Source of the DNA: Pseudoneurospora amorphoporcata
Lineage: Eukaryota; Ascomycota; Sordariomycetes; Sordariales; Sordariaceae
Assembly: GCA_033297205.1 (NCBI GenBank)
Contig: MU859133.1
Span: 112,570-152,647 of the forward strand
DNA: 40,078 bases
Reading direction: 5' to 3'
This document shows positions 21,833-31,288 of the stretch, one piece after another (positions within the stretch are counted from its first letter, which is position 1; the number at the start of each line of letters is the position of its first letter). A program made the translations under genes and the position numbers. The notes beneath the pieces were generated by a model. It was given only the letters and a program-made list of their open reading frames with translations, ran no database searches and had not been told where the DNA came from.

Positions 21833-23381
21833 TTCCAGGTTCTTACTCTCTTACACCACATAGTCGGTGCGAAGCTTTTGTTCGGGGAATCATGATCATG
21901 AGTTGAGAACACATGACGCAGGTCTATGTCTGGAGTTTGGGCCATCACTGTTGCTTTTTCGTTCGCTTTAGATTTGGAGTTGCGTTTTTTTTTCTCCGGG
22001 AATTTCCTTTGGGAAGGGAATAGCGAAACATGGTATAGAGTTTGGCTGCTACGTGAGCGTTATGATACAACAAGCGAGCGATGCGGTTGGAGATGTAGAC
22101 ACTGGATACCTTACCGTTGGTGTTGTCATGTACAGATACAATTAGAGTTCAATCTGTTAAGTCAACTAAAGCTAAGGTACGACGAGGGCAGATGGTCAGA
22201 TATACCTACCTAGTGTAGCTCTGTGTGATTTCACACGAGTGTTGCCGGCCACTTTCGCCTGCTCTCTCGCCGCCTTGGTAGGCCCAGGAGAACGTGGTAG
22301 TTTAGTGGTAGTACAATGAGGAGCGATTTGCCATAGCCTAGATCCAGAGCGGTCAATATACAAGGTAGGAAATGGAACAGGACCACCGGGTTTGTGTACA
22401 TACATTTAATACTTTAGGTATTGGTGTCATGTCATTTAGTACTTTATGGCAGGCACCATTAATGGGTGAGGATGGAGCTTCGCAGGTGCCCATGGACTCT
22501 GGTTTATGCCAACGGATGAAATCTTGGAGGGAAGAGGAAGCTTGGAGCGGATGAACTAGTTCATAGATAGGTACCTAGTTGAGAGTCATTTCATTATGTT
22601 CATCCAGAGGGACATTTTGTCGCCTTTAGTCTAACAACATGCCACCATAGAAGCCATACAGGTAGATTGCCTTCACCACCGTACCGAACCAACCAAAATA
22701 TCACCACATATACGTACTCGACCAAAGTTTTTGTTGTTGTACAAGAGTGATAGAATTACACGCGGAAGGGCCAAATCGCACTTCCCATTTCTCTCGCTAT
22801 GAATATGCAGAAACCACAACGACCATCCATCCATCCATCCACACGGCAATCCCGCTATCCTTTTTCATTGACAAATCCTGTATATACCCTTCCTAACCGC
22901 GAACGCCAGGCCTGCCGAAGTCGAGTGAAGAGTGTTTTTGTTTTTATGTGTCTGTATCTTTTTTTGTACAAGTCGGGGCTGAGGAGTGGATAGTCGAGTG
23001 AGCTTGGCTGTGGTCGGGTCATACCTCCGGAAGCTGTGGTATCCTCATATGCCCCTTGACCTCCAACCGTCAGTTCGACTAAAGGCGCACCATGGAGGTA
23101 CTGGCCCGAAGGGAGGTGATGGAACGAAGAAGAACTGGCATCGCTTGCTGGCCGTTTCGGTCTTTGTGTCGCACGATTTGGGCCACAGTAACAGCCATGG
23201 CTTCCCCTTCTATCAACCCTCGCTGTGTGTGGTGTGCGTGCCGACCATACCCAGCTTTCCCAACCCGAACATCACCAAGCTCCCGCCACCACCACCACCA
23301 CCACCACCACCACCACCACCGTAGTCCTTTCTGGAAAGATTCACCTCTCTCAAGAACGTTGCTTATGTCATGGCGTGACGA
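21833..23381. other. Intergenic region with microsatellites
   Basis: This lies between the biotin ligase region and the convergent PAM16 gene. Short CCAT repeats occur near 22823-22841 and about 12 ACC units at 23286-23320. I see no supported gene. A TAGTTTAGTGGTAG stretch near 22294 recalls a tRNA A box, but no B box or fold follows. Confidence 0.5.
23286..23320. repeat. (ACC)n microsatellite
   Basis: About 12 uninterrupted ACC triplets lie 60 bp beyond the PAM16 stop, probably in its 3' flank. They are not inside any supported reading frame. Confidence 0.9.
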
Positions 23382-23971
23382 TCACCGATCCTTGTAGATC
23401 TTGGGGTTCCACCCTTCCTTGACCTCCTCCTCGGCCTGCTTCTGCTCCATCTTGGGGCGGATCTCGGCCTCGAGGCGTTCGCGCGCCCGCACGATCTTGC
23501 TCTGCAGGTAGAAGGAGCCGCCCTTCTCCGGATCGTTGGCGTCGAACAGGCGCTTGAACCGCTCCATGACCTCCTCCATGTTGGCCTGCGCGCCGTCGGC
23601 GGGCTTGTTGACGTCCAGGATCTTGCACGCCTCGTCGAGGGTCATGCCGCTGGTCAGGCTGGCGCGCCCTGTGGTGGAGTTACCGTTCTTTTGCTGCGCG
23701 CGCTGGTACTGCGAGGAGGCGGCCGCTTGCTTGTAGGCCTCGGCGAAGGCGCGGCCGAGCACGCGCGAGCCGACGACGACTACTTGGGTGATGAGACGGT
23801 AGGCCTAGCCGGAGGGAAAGAGAGGGTTTGTTAGTCATGGGTGTATGAGTGCGAGTGTGCTGTAGTCAAGCCAAGTCCGGGAACTCGGAGGCGAAGAGTT
23901 GCACATGACAACCCAACTACCATGCAAGGCGGCGCAGCTTTGTTTAACAAGGAAAATAATAAGCATACCAT
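23382..23971 (-). CDS. pam16: Import motor subunit PAM16 (TIM16)
   Basis: Coding exons are 23971-23969 (the ATG alone) and 23804-23382, giving 141 residues that start MAYRLITQVVVVGSRVLGRA. PAM16 sits at the matrix face of the TIM23 translocase, pairs with the J-protein PAM18 and restrains it, and so tunes mtHsp70 in protein import. The N-terminal hydrophobic stretch and the degenerate J-like domain (GMTLDEACKILDV, FKRLFDANDPEKGGSFYLQSKIVRARERLE) without HPD are diagnostic. Length is typical. Exon 2 lacks its own start at the conserved place. The ATG at 23971 followed by GTATGC is the best candidate, because splicing produces CACAATGGCC, an ideal fungal start context. The 163-base intron runs 23968-23805 from GTATGC to a TAG acceptor. 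The next ATG in exon 2 would remove the membrane segment. Confidence 0.9.
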
Positions 23972-24862
23972 TGTGACTGATGAAGGAGGAAAGCTGGCCG
24001 CCGAAGTGGTGGCTAGCGATGGGACCGGGTTCGGTTGTTTTGGGGGGGGGGGGGGGGGGGGGGTAGGGCTGGCAGATGGGTGTCTGCGTTGCGGATGCAG
24101 ACGGGAGGTACTTTGGGGGAGTTTCGGTGGAGGAGGATGATCGATGGATAACGAACCGTCCCAGGCCGATAACGCCAGGAACTCTCAAAAATTGAGCCGA
24201 CAAGAGATTGGCCGGATTGCCGGAAATTCTTGGGCAGAGTCTTGGCATTCTTCCGGCAGCCCGTCAAGGTAGCAGAGGTACGTACCTGTTGCCTGCCCAG
24301 CTAAGGGCTTGGGTGCTTGTCGATGACATGGTGCTACTTGCTGCTGTGACGACTGCGATTGGACGGGATGAGGCAACAACACCACAGGCCTCCACCCACA
24401 GGGGCCTTGACAACTGAACCACAGCGCTTGATTGCTGCAGTAACCACTGAAGCACTGGAAGTGGCCCGAGCAGCTGGCCGACAACCGTTTCACCTAAGGG
24501 AAGCTTCCACCACGGCATGACACGAATTGACATCTGAAAAGGAAGCAACACCTCATCACCACTCTTCGCGGACTTGGCTGTGGATCTTTGCTTTCACCAC
24601 GCTCGTTGGTCCGCGATCTTAATCGACTTTTAATCATCCGTAACGACTGTGTTCCAACCCGTGAACGAGGGCTCAAGTGCAGCTATTGATAGTTTGCGCC
24701 TACGTCAGCTAGAATATCTGTTTAGCATCAGCCCCTGGGACCCCATTCAAATCCCCCCCCCTTGTTGACAATCGGGGAACGACAACGATAACTCCTATAA
24801 TCACCACAACCACACTCCCTCACCTCCGAGCGGCGAACGGCATCATCATCACATCACCAACC
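23972..24862. promoter_or_regulatory. Divergent promoter region, PAM16 / YIP1
   Basis: The two genes are transcribed away from each other across 891 bp. A run of 22 G (24042-24063) lies about 70 bp upstream of the PAM16 start. No other clear element is seen. Confidence 0.5.
24042..24063. repeat. G22 homopolymer
   Basis: There are 22 consecutive G on the plus strand, that is C22 in the 5' flank or leader of PAM16. Such tracts are prone to length error in assembly and could form a quadruplex on the plus strand. Confidence 0.9.
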
Positions 24863-25971
24863 ATGTCGCAATACTACGGCGCACCGCCAAACCAGGGTGG
24901 CTACGCCCCTCCCAACGCCCAGAACCTGCAGTTCTACCCCTCCTCATATACACAGCCCGTGTCTGGCCACGCGACACCCGCACAAGCAGCATACGGCTAC
25001 GGCGGGCCCTCGTCATCTGGCGGTGGCTATGGCGTAGGAACCGGCAGCGGCGGCTTCTCCTCGGGCTTCGGTGGGGGTGTCGGTGTCGGCGGCGGCGTGG
25101 CCGGCGTCGGTGTTTCGGGTCGCATGGGCGAGCAGGGAGGACTGAGGACCGGATGGCTGGCGGCCTTTTCCACGGAAGGGTATGAGGGAGAGCCTCCTCT
25201 TTTGGAGGAGCTGGGTGTTAACTTTGGGCATATTCGGTCAAAGGCAAGCTTCTTTCCCCTCTCATTTGCAAGAGCTCTCTAGAGGACTACGTCAAACTAA
25301 CAACATAAAAAAAAAAACAGACCTTAGCAGTCCTCAACCCCTTCGGCCGCATCGACCAACACCTAATGGATGACTCCGACATGGCCGGCCCCGTCCTCTT
25401 CTTCTTCCTCATGGGCACCTTCCTCCTGCTGTCAGGCCGCGTCCACTTCGGCTACATCTACGGCCTCGCCCTTTTCGGTTCCATCAGCTTGCACGTCATC
25501 CTCTCGCTAATGGCCCCCTCCGCTGGCCCCTCCGCTCCTAACGCCCCCGGCTCTGTGCCGGGAGGAGGAGCGCAAGCTTACTCCGCCTACCCCGGTCCCT
25601 CCGCAACCTCCGTCTCTTCGTCTTCCATGTCCGCCGCCGACCACGACCACAACACCGGTCCCTCCACTTTGACCTTTGCCCGCTCCGCTTCTGTGTTGGG
25701 GTACTGCCTCCTGCCCCTGGTGATGACCAGTCTTGTCGGGATCGTGATACCGATGGATACGCCCCTAGGAATTGTCTTGACGAGCGCCGCGATTCTGTGG
25801 TCGACGTACAGCGCTAGCGGCATCTTTTGCGCGGTGTCGAGAATGAGGAGCATGCGCGCGCTGGTGGCGTACCCGCTTGCGCTGTTCTATGTGGGTTTCG
25901 GTATCATGAGCGTGTTCAGTAGCAAGGGGAGCGGGTCGCTTGCTAAGATCGCGGTGGCTCCTGCGTTGTGA
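24863..25971 (+). CDS. yip1: Yip1-family ER-Golgi membrane protein
   Basis: Exons 24863-25243 and 25321-25971 join to 343 residues. Yip1/YIPF5 proteins bind Ypt/Rab GTPases and Yif1 and act in COPII vesicle formation and ER-Golgi traffic. The N-terminal 100 residues are Gly/Tyr/Ser/Pro-rich and cytosolic. The conserved block EEPPLLEELGVNF-type (here EPPLLEELGVNFGHI) precedes TLAVLNPFGRIDQHLMDDSD, then the first membrane segments (MAGPVLFFFLMGTFLLLSGR). Four to five hydrophobic segments follow. A 60-residue Ser/Pro/Ala-rich insertion separates segments 2 and 3 (about residues 180-240). The intron (25244-25320) is GC-AG, since SK-TLAV requires the donor GCAAGC. Length is somewhat above yeast Yip1 (248) because of the low-complexity parts. 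Confidence 0.92.
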
Positions 25972-27031
25972 TATGAGGGTTTGTGTGTGAGAAAGAGGGA
26001 GAGATAGAAGCAAAAAGTGGTAATGGGGTGGTGGAAGGGAGAAGGAGAGCAATATGTTAGATACCTCATTATGAGGTTATACTTGGGTTGGGTTGGATTG
26101 GGTCAGTTGGTTGACTGGCTGGATGGTGTACTTTACTACTAGGTATCAGATAGATGGGCAAAAGAAAACAAACGATTGTCACCATTATGACTTCTGCCTT
26201 TTGGTATTTTTAGCAGGTGTTGATGAGTTGGACACTGTGAGTGATTACTATGGATGAAGCGGTTGACCCAACGCTTGTAGAATCGAGTAGGATGGAGGGA
26301 CCAGGTACATGAAGCCTTCGATATTGTCTTGGCTAAAGCTATATGGAGGAAAGCAATATATCAAAATGAGCAAAGCGGACTCCGAACCACAAACTTAATG
26401 CCAAAGATTTCTGTTTGATCATCATAATATCTATTAGATCCCTAGATCCATTCCATTCCATTCCATTCCATTCATCCGTTGCAATAATCGAAGCTCTCAA
26501 AACTTCCCCTTCTTCTCTCATAACCAGAACAGCACAAAAACGCTGTTAGCGACAGACCATGAGAAAAAACTTTAAGACGCAAAAGAAACAGTAAAACAAA
26601 AAATATAAAAAAAAACCGAGCGCCCCCTACCCTCCCTGCCTCCCGGAACGCCCTCAGTACTTGTAATAGCAACACCGATACACACTCATCTTCTACCAAG
26701 GTCAACAAGAAGACCCCAACAAGACCAACAAAATGCGCAATGCTGCTTGCTTTTCTCTTTGAGTTCCGAACACCAGACCAGAAGACCGTAATCCAAAGCC
26801 AGTGAAACAGAACTTGTTGCGTGGAAAAAATGATGAACAAGATATTCTGTTCATGACTGGAACCAGTGCTTTTGCTCAACAAAGCAACGCAAGGCAAACA
26901 TCCTTTGCCGCTCTTCCAGGCTCTCTCTGGCTTCGCTCTTTGTTTCGTGTCTCTCCTTACACTCTCCCTGCTCGTTCGATCGTTTGTTCATCTTTTTTTT
27001 TTTTCTTTTTCGTGGTAGTTCCGCTCTCCGT
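25972..27031. other. Intergenic region between convergent genes
   Basis: This holds the 3' flanks of YIP1 and the RCC1-type gene. A TTCCA pentanucleotide repeat of about five copies lies at 26447-26472. The minus-strand frame at 26472-26897 is Phe/Leu-rich with no family resemblance and is probably fortuitous. A T-rich run occurs near 26992-27008. Confidence 0.5.
26447..26472. repeat. (TTCCA)5 microsatellite
   Basis: Five near-perfect pentanucleotide copies lie in the intergenic region, with no coding context. Confidence 0.85.
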
Positions 27032-28941
27032 TTATTTCTTTGGCTCAGCGCCAAGAATAGAGTACTGACCACCCGCACCAGCAAAGATGATCTTGCGATC
27101 GCGAATCGCCGAGTTATCGATGAGCGTGGGGGTCTCGATATCGTCCGTCGTGCCCTGGCCAGTCTGGTAGTTGGCCGAGAAGCCCCACGAGTAGACCTTG
27201 CCGTCCTCGGTGATGGCGAAGCTGTGGTCGGTGCCGGCAGCAACGTGGACGATCTTGCCCTCGATGCCGGGGACAACAGCGGGCTGGACCAGGATTCTGG
27301 GCTTGTCCTTCTCATCAAAGATGGTGTTCTCCTCGGTAAATGAGCCGGAGGGGTGGCCGACCTGGTGCCCGTCGATGCGGCCCCACGTCAGCAGCTCGCC
27401 CTTGTCGTTGGTCGCGAGCGAGTGGTGCTCGCCGCCGGCGATATCGACGATCTTGTACTCCTTGAGCGAGTCGACCAGCTGCGGCTTAAGGATGAAGCCG
27501 CCGTCGGTGCCGGCCTCGGCCTCGATTCCGAGTTCGGCGTAGTTGTTGAGGCCCCAGCCGATCACCCGGCCCTTGGTGTCGATGATGAAGCAGTGGTATG
27601 AGCCGCAGGCAAGCTTGGCGGCCTTGGCGCGGCCAGGAAGGGTGCCGATGCTGGCGGGGAAGAGGGCGCCGTTTTCGTCGCGCTCGAGAAGGCGCCGCGC
27701 AAGCTGGGCCTGTTGGCCGGCACCCCAGGCGAAGACCTTGTTCTTCTCGTCGAGGGCGAGAACGTGGTTAGAGCCGACGGCAAGTTGCTTGATCTTGCTG
27801 AGCTGGGTAATGAGGGCGGGGGTCTTCTGGATCAAGATGTTTCTGGTGAAGCCGAGAATACCTTCGTTTGACTGCAGAGATCAGTTAGCATCAGTGGATA
27901 AAATCTGAAGGTGCGGGACAAAAAAAAAAGTCAACTTACCCTGAAAGTACCCCATCCGAACACATGACCGGTAGCGGTCAAGGCAAAGGTGGCGCTGTCG
28001 CTGGCGACAACCTGAACCCAGGTAGTACCCTCGGGAACGCCCGTGGTGTCAATCTCGCCGGGCGTGCTCTCCTTGGGGTTGAGGCCAGTGTCATCCTCGT
28101 CCTCAGAATCGGACTCATGATCAGCATCGCGGAGACCACCATCCCAAGTCGTGTCGCGGCCGAGAGCGCCCTGGTCGTTGACACCCCAAGTGAGGATCTT
28201 GTTGTCCTTGGTGAGAGCAGCGACATGCATGCCGCCACAAGCGACCTGGACGACGCCGCTGAGGTTATGGTTGATGCGGGGGCGCTTGACGTCAATCGGC
28301 TTCTTTCCATCGTACTTCATGCTGCCGAGACCGAGCTCTCCGGAGGTACCCTCGCCAAAGACAAAGATGTCCATCACCTGGGTGGGCGCCTCATTGATCA
28401 CCTTGCCCAAAGGCTTCTGCTTGGGTTCCGGCTTGGGCTTCGGGGCGGCCTTGGCCTTCTTGGGCGCGGGCTTCGGGGCTTCGTCTTCGTCGGTCTTGGC
28501 CCTCTTTGCGCTGGGGCGAGTGCCGTTGACCTGCTTCTCATCGGCGATCTCCTCCTCCTCCTCCTCCTCCTCCTCCTCCTCCTCCTCCTCACGCTTGCGC
28601 TTGGCGCCGGCGACGCTGTTCTCCTTGTCGGAATCCTCAGGGGTCTTCGCGGCAGCCTTCTTAGCGGCAGCAGTCTTCTTAGGCGCGGCAGCCTTCTTGG
28701 GAGCAGCAGCCTTCTTGGGAGCAGCGGCCTTCTTGGGAGCAGCAGCCTTCTTGGGCGCGGCGGCCTTCTTGGCGGCGGCGGTTTTGGGCGCGGCCTTGGG
28801 CTCCTCGTCGTCCTTCTTAGCGACCTTCGCGGTCGTCTTCTTGGTGACAGTAGTAGTGGTCTTCAACTTCTTGGTCGTTGTTTTGGGGGCAGGCGCGTTC
28901 TCCTTCGCGGCCTGCGTCGCGGCGGCTCTCTTGGGAGGCAT
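27032..28941 (-). CDS. RCC1-type Ran guanine nucleotide exchange factor with basic N-terminal tail
   Basis: Exons 28941-27940 and 27871-27032 join to 613 residues. RCC1 (Prp20/Pim1) loads GTP on Ran at chromatin, driving nuclear transport and spindle assembly. The seven-blade propeller begins at about residue 190 (MDIFVFGEGTSGELGLG). It shows repeated signatures such as VACGGMHVAALTKDNKILTWGVNDQGALG, AVGSNHVLALDEKNKVFAWG, CGSYHCFIIDTKGRVIGWG and AAGTDHSFAITEDGKVYSWG (quoted in parts). An acidic stretch (DHESDSEDEDD) interrupts blade 2. The first 180 residues are unusual for RCC1: Lys/Ala/Pro-rich, with five to six tandem AAAPKK units, a run of about 14 Glu and KRKR/KRAK nuclear signals. Yeast Prp20 is about 480 and human RCC1 about 420 residues, so the tail explains the extra length. 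Confidence 0.93.
28550..28775 (-). repeat. In-gene tandem repeats: CTC triplets (poly-Glu) and 18-bp AAAPKK units
   Basis: A run of about 14 GAG codons lies at 28550-28590. Near-identical 18-bp units encoding Ala-Ala-Ala-Pro-Lys-Lys lie at about 28660-28775. Both are in the N-terminal tail of the RCC1-type gene and are likely to vary in length between strains. Confidence 0.85.
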
Positions 28942-30291
28942 GATGTGAAGTGATTCTGAGATTTGTGGTGGTTGGGATTTCTTTTTCTCGAGGACGGATT
29001 CCGAGCTGTCGAGGTGCTAAGGAGCAGTACTGAGAGCTGGAATGGGGACAATCGGTTGATATCGAGGATGTTGCAAGCTGAATTGTTTGGAAAGACGCGT
29101 TGTTAATTTTGTGCGATGCGCAAAGAGTGGGTTGATGTTGTGAGGGTTACCCTGTCGCGATTGGGAAAAGGTTGGATTGTTATGGACAGGGGGTGCGCAA
29201 ATAAACGGAAGTGGAATGGCGGAGACCGGAGAGCAAAGGGATTTGGCGCCGCTTTTTTATTGAGCGAAGGGGGGAGGGGTGTGGGTGGTCTTTGCGTCGC
29301 AAAGAAAAAATCGATGCATGGACTCTCCTTTTTCAGTTGGCTATTGACGTCGGCCGCGGTGAGAGAAGTGGATCCCTTCCCGACTTCAATGAACAATAGG
29401 AGTGAGGCTCTCTCAATACCATTCATCTCTCACCTCATCACTTGTCAGCCCATGGCAAAGCTCATCGCCTTACCCAATTTTGGCCTCACCGTCCAACGGT
29501 AACGCTACCAGCAAACCGAATGCTCAAATTTTGTTTGGAATTTGGGTTACAATAACGGATCCGTACCGAACCCCCCCTCCCCCTGCCGCTACCCGCCAAG
29601 TGACCCATCGCAATAGCAACCAGCATGATAACAACAAAGCAAGAATTCCCTGTGAGACGCGTTCTTTGTCCCATTGGTCATTGACCATGCACCTGCATCA
29701 ACTCGAATATTCTGCACAATAGAACTGCACCCATTGAGAATATGGTCGTCCAATGTTCGGATGAAAAATGCAAAAAGGCTTTTTAGCCCGGTTTGCGGTA
29801 GTCGCTCAGGTACCCCACAATGTACCACACACCGCTGTCCCTGTCCGCTTCTACAGACACGGCATAGGACTGACATGACGATGCTTGCTGATCTGCTGCG
29901 TCCCTGAACCATGTCCGAGACGACGCTTTCTGCCGGGCGGTCAAGCCCTCCACGCTTTGATCCCTCGCTTTGACATGGCTTCTTAGCAGCTGGACTTTCT
30001 GCAACGGGTGGTTCGAGCTTGGTGCGGAATTCGCCTGATGCTCACCAGCTTCTCCTGGTCAAACCTCTTTTTTAGATGGAACAAACGACGATGGGGGGAA
30101 GTGTCACTGCCACTGTCAGACATGTCATTTGGGTGTTTCGTAGGCCCAAGATTGTATCCGCGTGTCTCATGTGAATACACTTTAAATCACTTGCGCTACC
30201 GCTTACTTGTGCAAAGGAGATCATGTGCAATGGCATCTTCAGGACTCAAAAGCACCTCACATAGAACCGACAAATTTTCAGAAATATGCAT
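28942..30291. other. Intergenic region upstream of the RCC1-type gene
   Basis: This 1.35-kb stretch holds the RCC1-type promoter and the 3' flank of the 295-residue minus-strand gene. Short frames here match nothing recognised. Confidence 0.5.
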
Positions 30292-31179
30292 TTACCATTT
30301 CCTTTGCTTTCTACCACCGTTTCCACGGCCTCCTTTCCGACGACTACTTCCGCCGTTGCCATTGTCAGCTGCTGCTTCCTGCTCTTTCCTGCGCCTTTCC
30401 AATTCGGCCTTTTCCTCCTCTTCCCGCTCGAGCTGGGACTTGGTGTCTGCCACGATCCCTTGCAACGTCGGCCCAGGAATCCGCCACCTCTTCCTCTTCT
30501 TCTTGGTGTTTCGGCTGAAGAACGACGTTCCTCGCGTGAAAACCCCCCGCAAATCCTCCCATACCGACACCAGCCACGGCCTCGCATCGCATCTCAGCCA
30601 TTTCGTCCAGTCCCAAAACAGAATTTGGAATTTGGTGAGACCCCCGATTGGGGAAGCATGAGATGAACCTCGGTTTGCAAATGGGTCGTAGTTCACAAAG
30701 GCGTATACGTTGATCCACAAGTCCCCGAGGATGATGAAAGGGGCTTTGGCAATTAGCCACACTATCGCCCTGATGCGATGACGGATGCTCCAAGTAACAA
30801 TGGCTTGCCACAGGAGCTGTAAGAAGCCGAGGAAGAGAGAACCCCGGGCGCTTAGGGTCGGGATTCCAAGCCCAAGAAAAGAGCTTGGCGTGCTGAGCAA
30901 GGGAATCATATCACCCAGCCCACCATCCGCAACCGGTTCCTCGTGGGCTTCTCCTGCAACCGAAGCATGGTCGACCATCGGAGTCGTGATAGCCGCCGTG
31001 GTGTAGTGTCTCGAGACATTATCCTGTGTCGCGTGGCCGGTCCAGTAGATGTCGTTGTCGCGGCCGGCGACCATTCCGTCTCGTATCCATCCGCTGACAA
31101 TGCCGGCTCCTCCAAGTCCCACCACGTTTCCTGATATTGTTGGACCGCTCAATGCTGGTATTAATGGTGCTGTTATCAT
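30292..31179 (-). CDS. Unrecognised protein of 295 residues with two hydrophobic segments and basic C-terminus
   Basis: This single open frame begins MITAPLIPALSGPTISGN and I do not recognise it. The first 100 residues are small and polar with Gly/Ala/Thr. Hydrophobic stretches at about 112-130 (LFLGFLQLLWQAIVTW) and 143-165 (IVWLIAKAPFIILGDLWINVY) could cross or dip into a membrane. A Trp-rich part (WDWTKWL, WLVSVWEDL) follows. The last 80 residues are strongly charged: KKKRKRW, a predicted coiled coil of Glu/Arg heptads (LEREEEEKAELERRRKEQE) and a Gly/Arg/Lys tail. It may be a membrane protein with a nucleic-acid-binding tail, but that is a guess. It starts only 109 bp behind the stop of the metallothionein-like gene on the same strand. 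No intron is needed. Confidence 0.6.
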   Translation of the reverse strand: MITAPLIPALSGPTISGNVVGLGGAGIVSGWIRDGMVAGRDNDIYWTGHATQDNVSRHYTTAAITTPMVDHASVAGEAHEEPVADGGLGDMIPLLSTPSSFLGLGIPTLSARGSLFLGFLQLLWQAIVTWSIRHRIRAIVWLIAKAPFIILGDLWINVYAFVNYDPFANRGSSHASPIGGLTKFQILFWDWTKWLRCDARPWLVSVWEDLRGVFTRGTSFFSRNTKKKRKRWRIPGPTLQGIVADTKSQLEREEEEKAELERRRKEQEAAADNGNGGSSRRKGGRGNGGRKQRKW

Positions 31180-31288
31180 GGTTTTAAAGATAGTTGAAAA
31201 GAAGCGAAAAGTTCGTCAAGCTGCCAATCTCTCTCTGTGTCACTCTCGGGAACACAGCGTCCCTAGTGCGCACTCTTGTGGTCGGAGT

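Noticed and set aside
22280..22360. Possible tRNA A box (TAGTTTAGTGGTAG) downstream of the biotin ligase
   Set aside because: No B box, no acceptor stem and no T-run in the right place.
23286..23320. Poly-Pro or poly-His protein from the ACC repeat
   Set aside because: The frames arise only from the microsatellite, in the 3' flank of PAM16, with no coding context.
26472..26897. 141-codon minus-strand frame, Phe/Leu-rich
   Set aside because: The hydrophobicity comes from a T/C-rich complement of A-rich 3' flank sequence. There is no membrane-protein family match.
27964..28953. 329- and 265-codon plus-strand frames opposite the RCC1-type gene
   Set aside because: Their Leu/Gly/Ser repeats are the complement of the AAAPKK and poly-Glu repeats. 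They are not independent genes.
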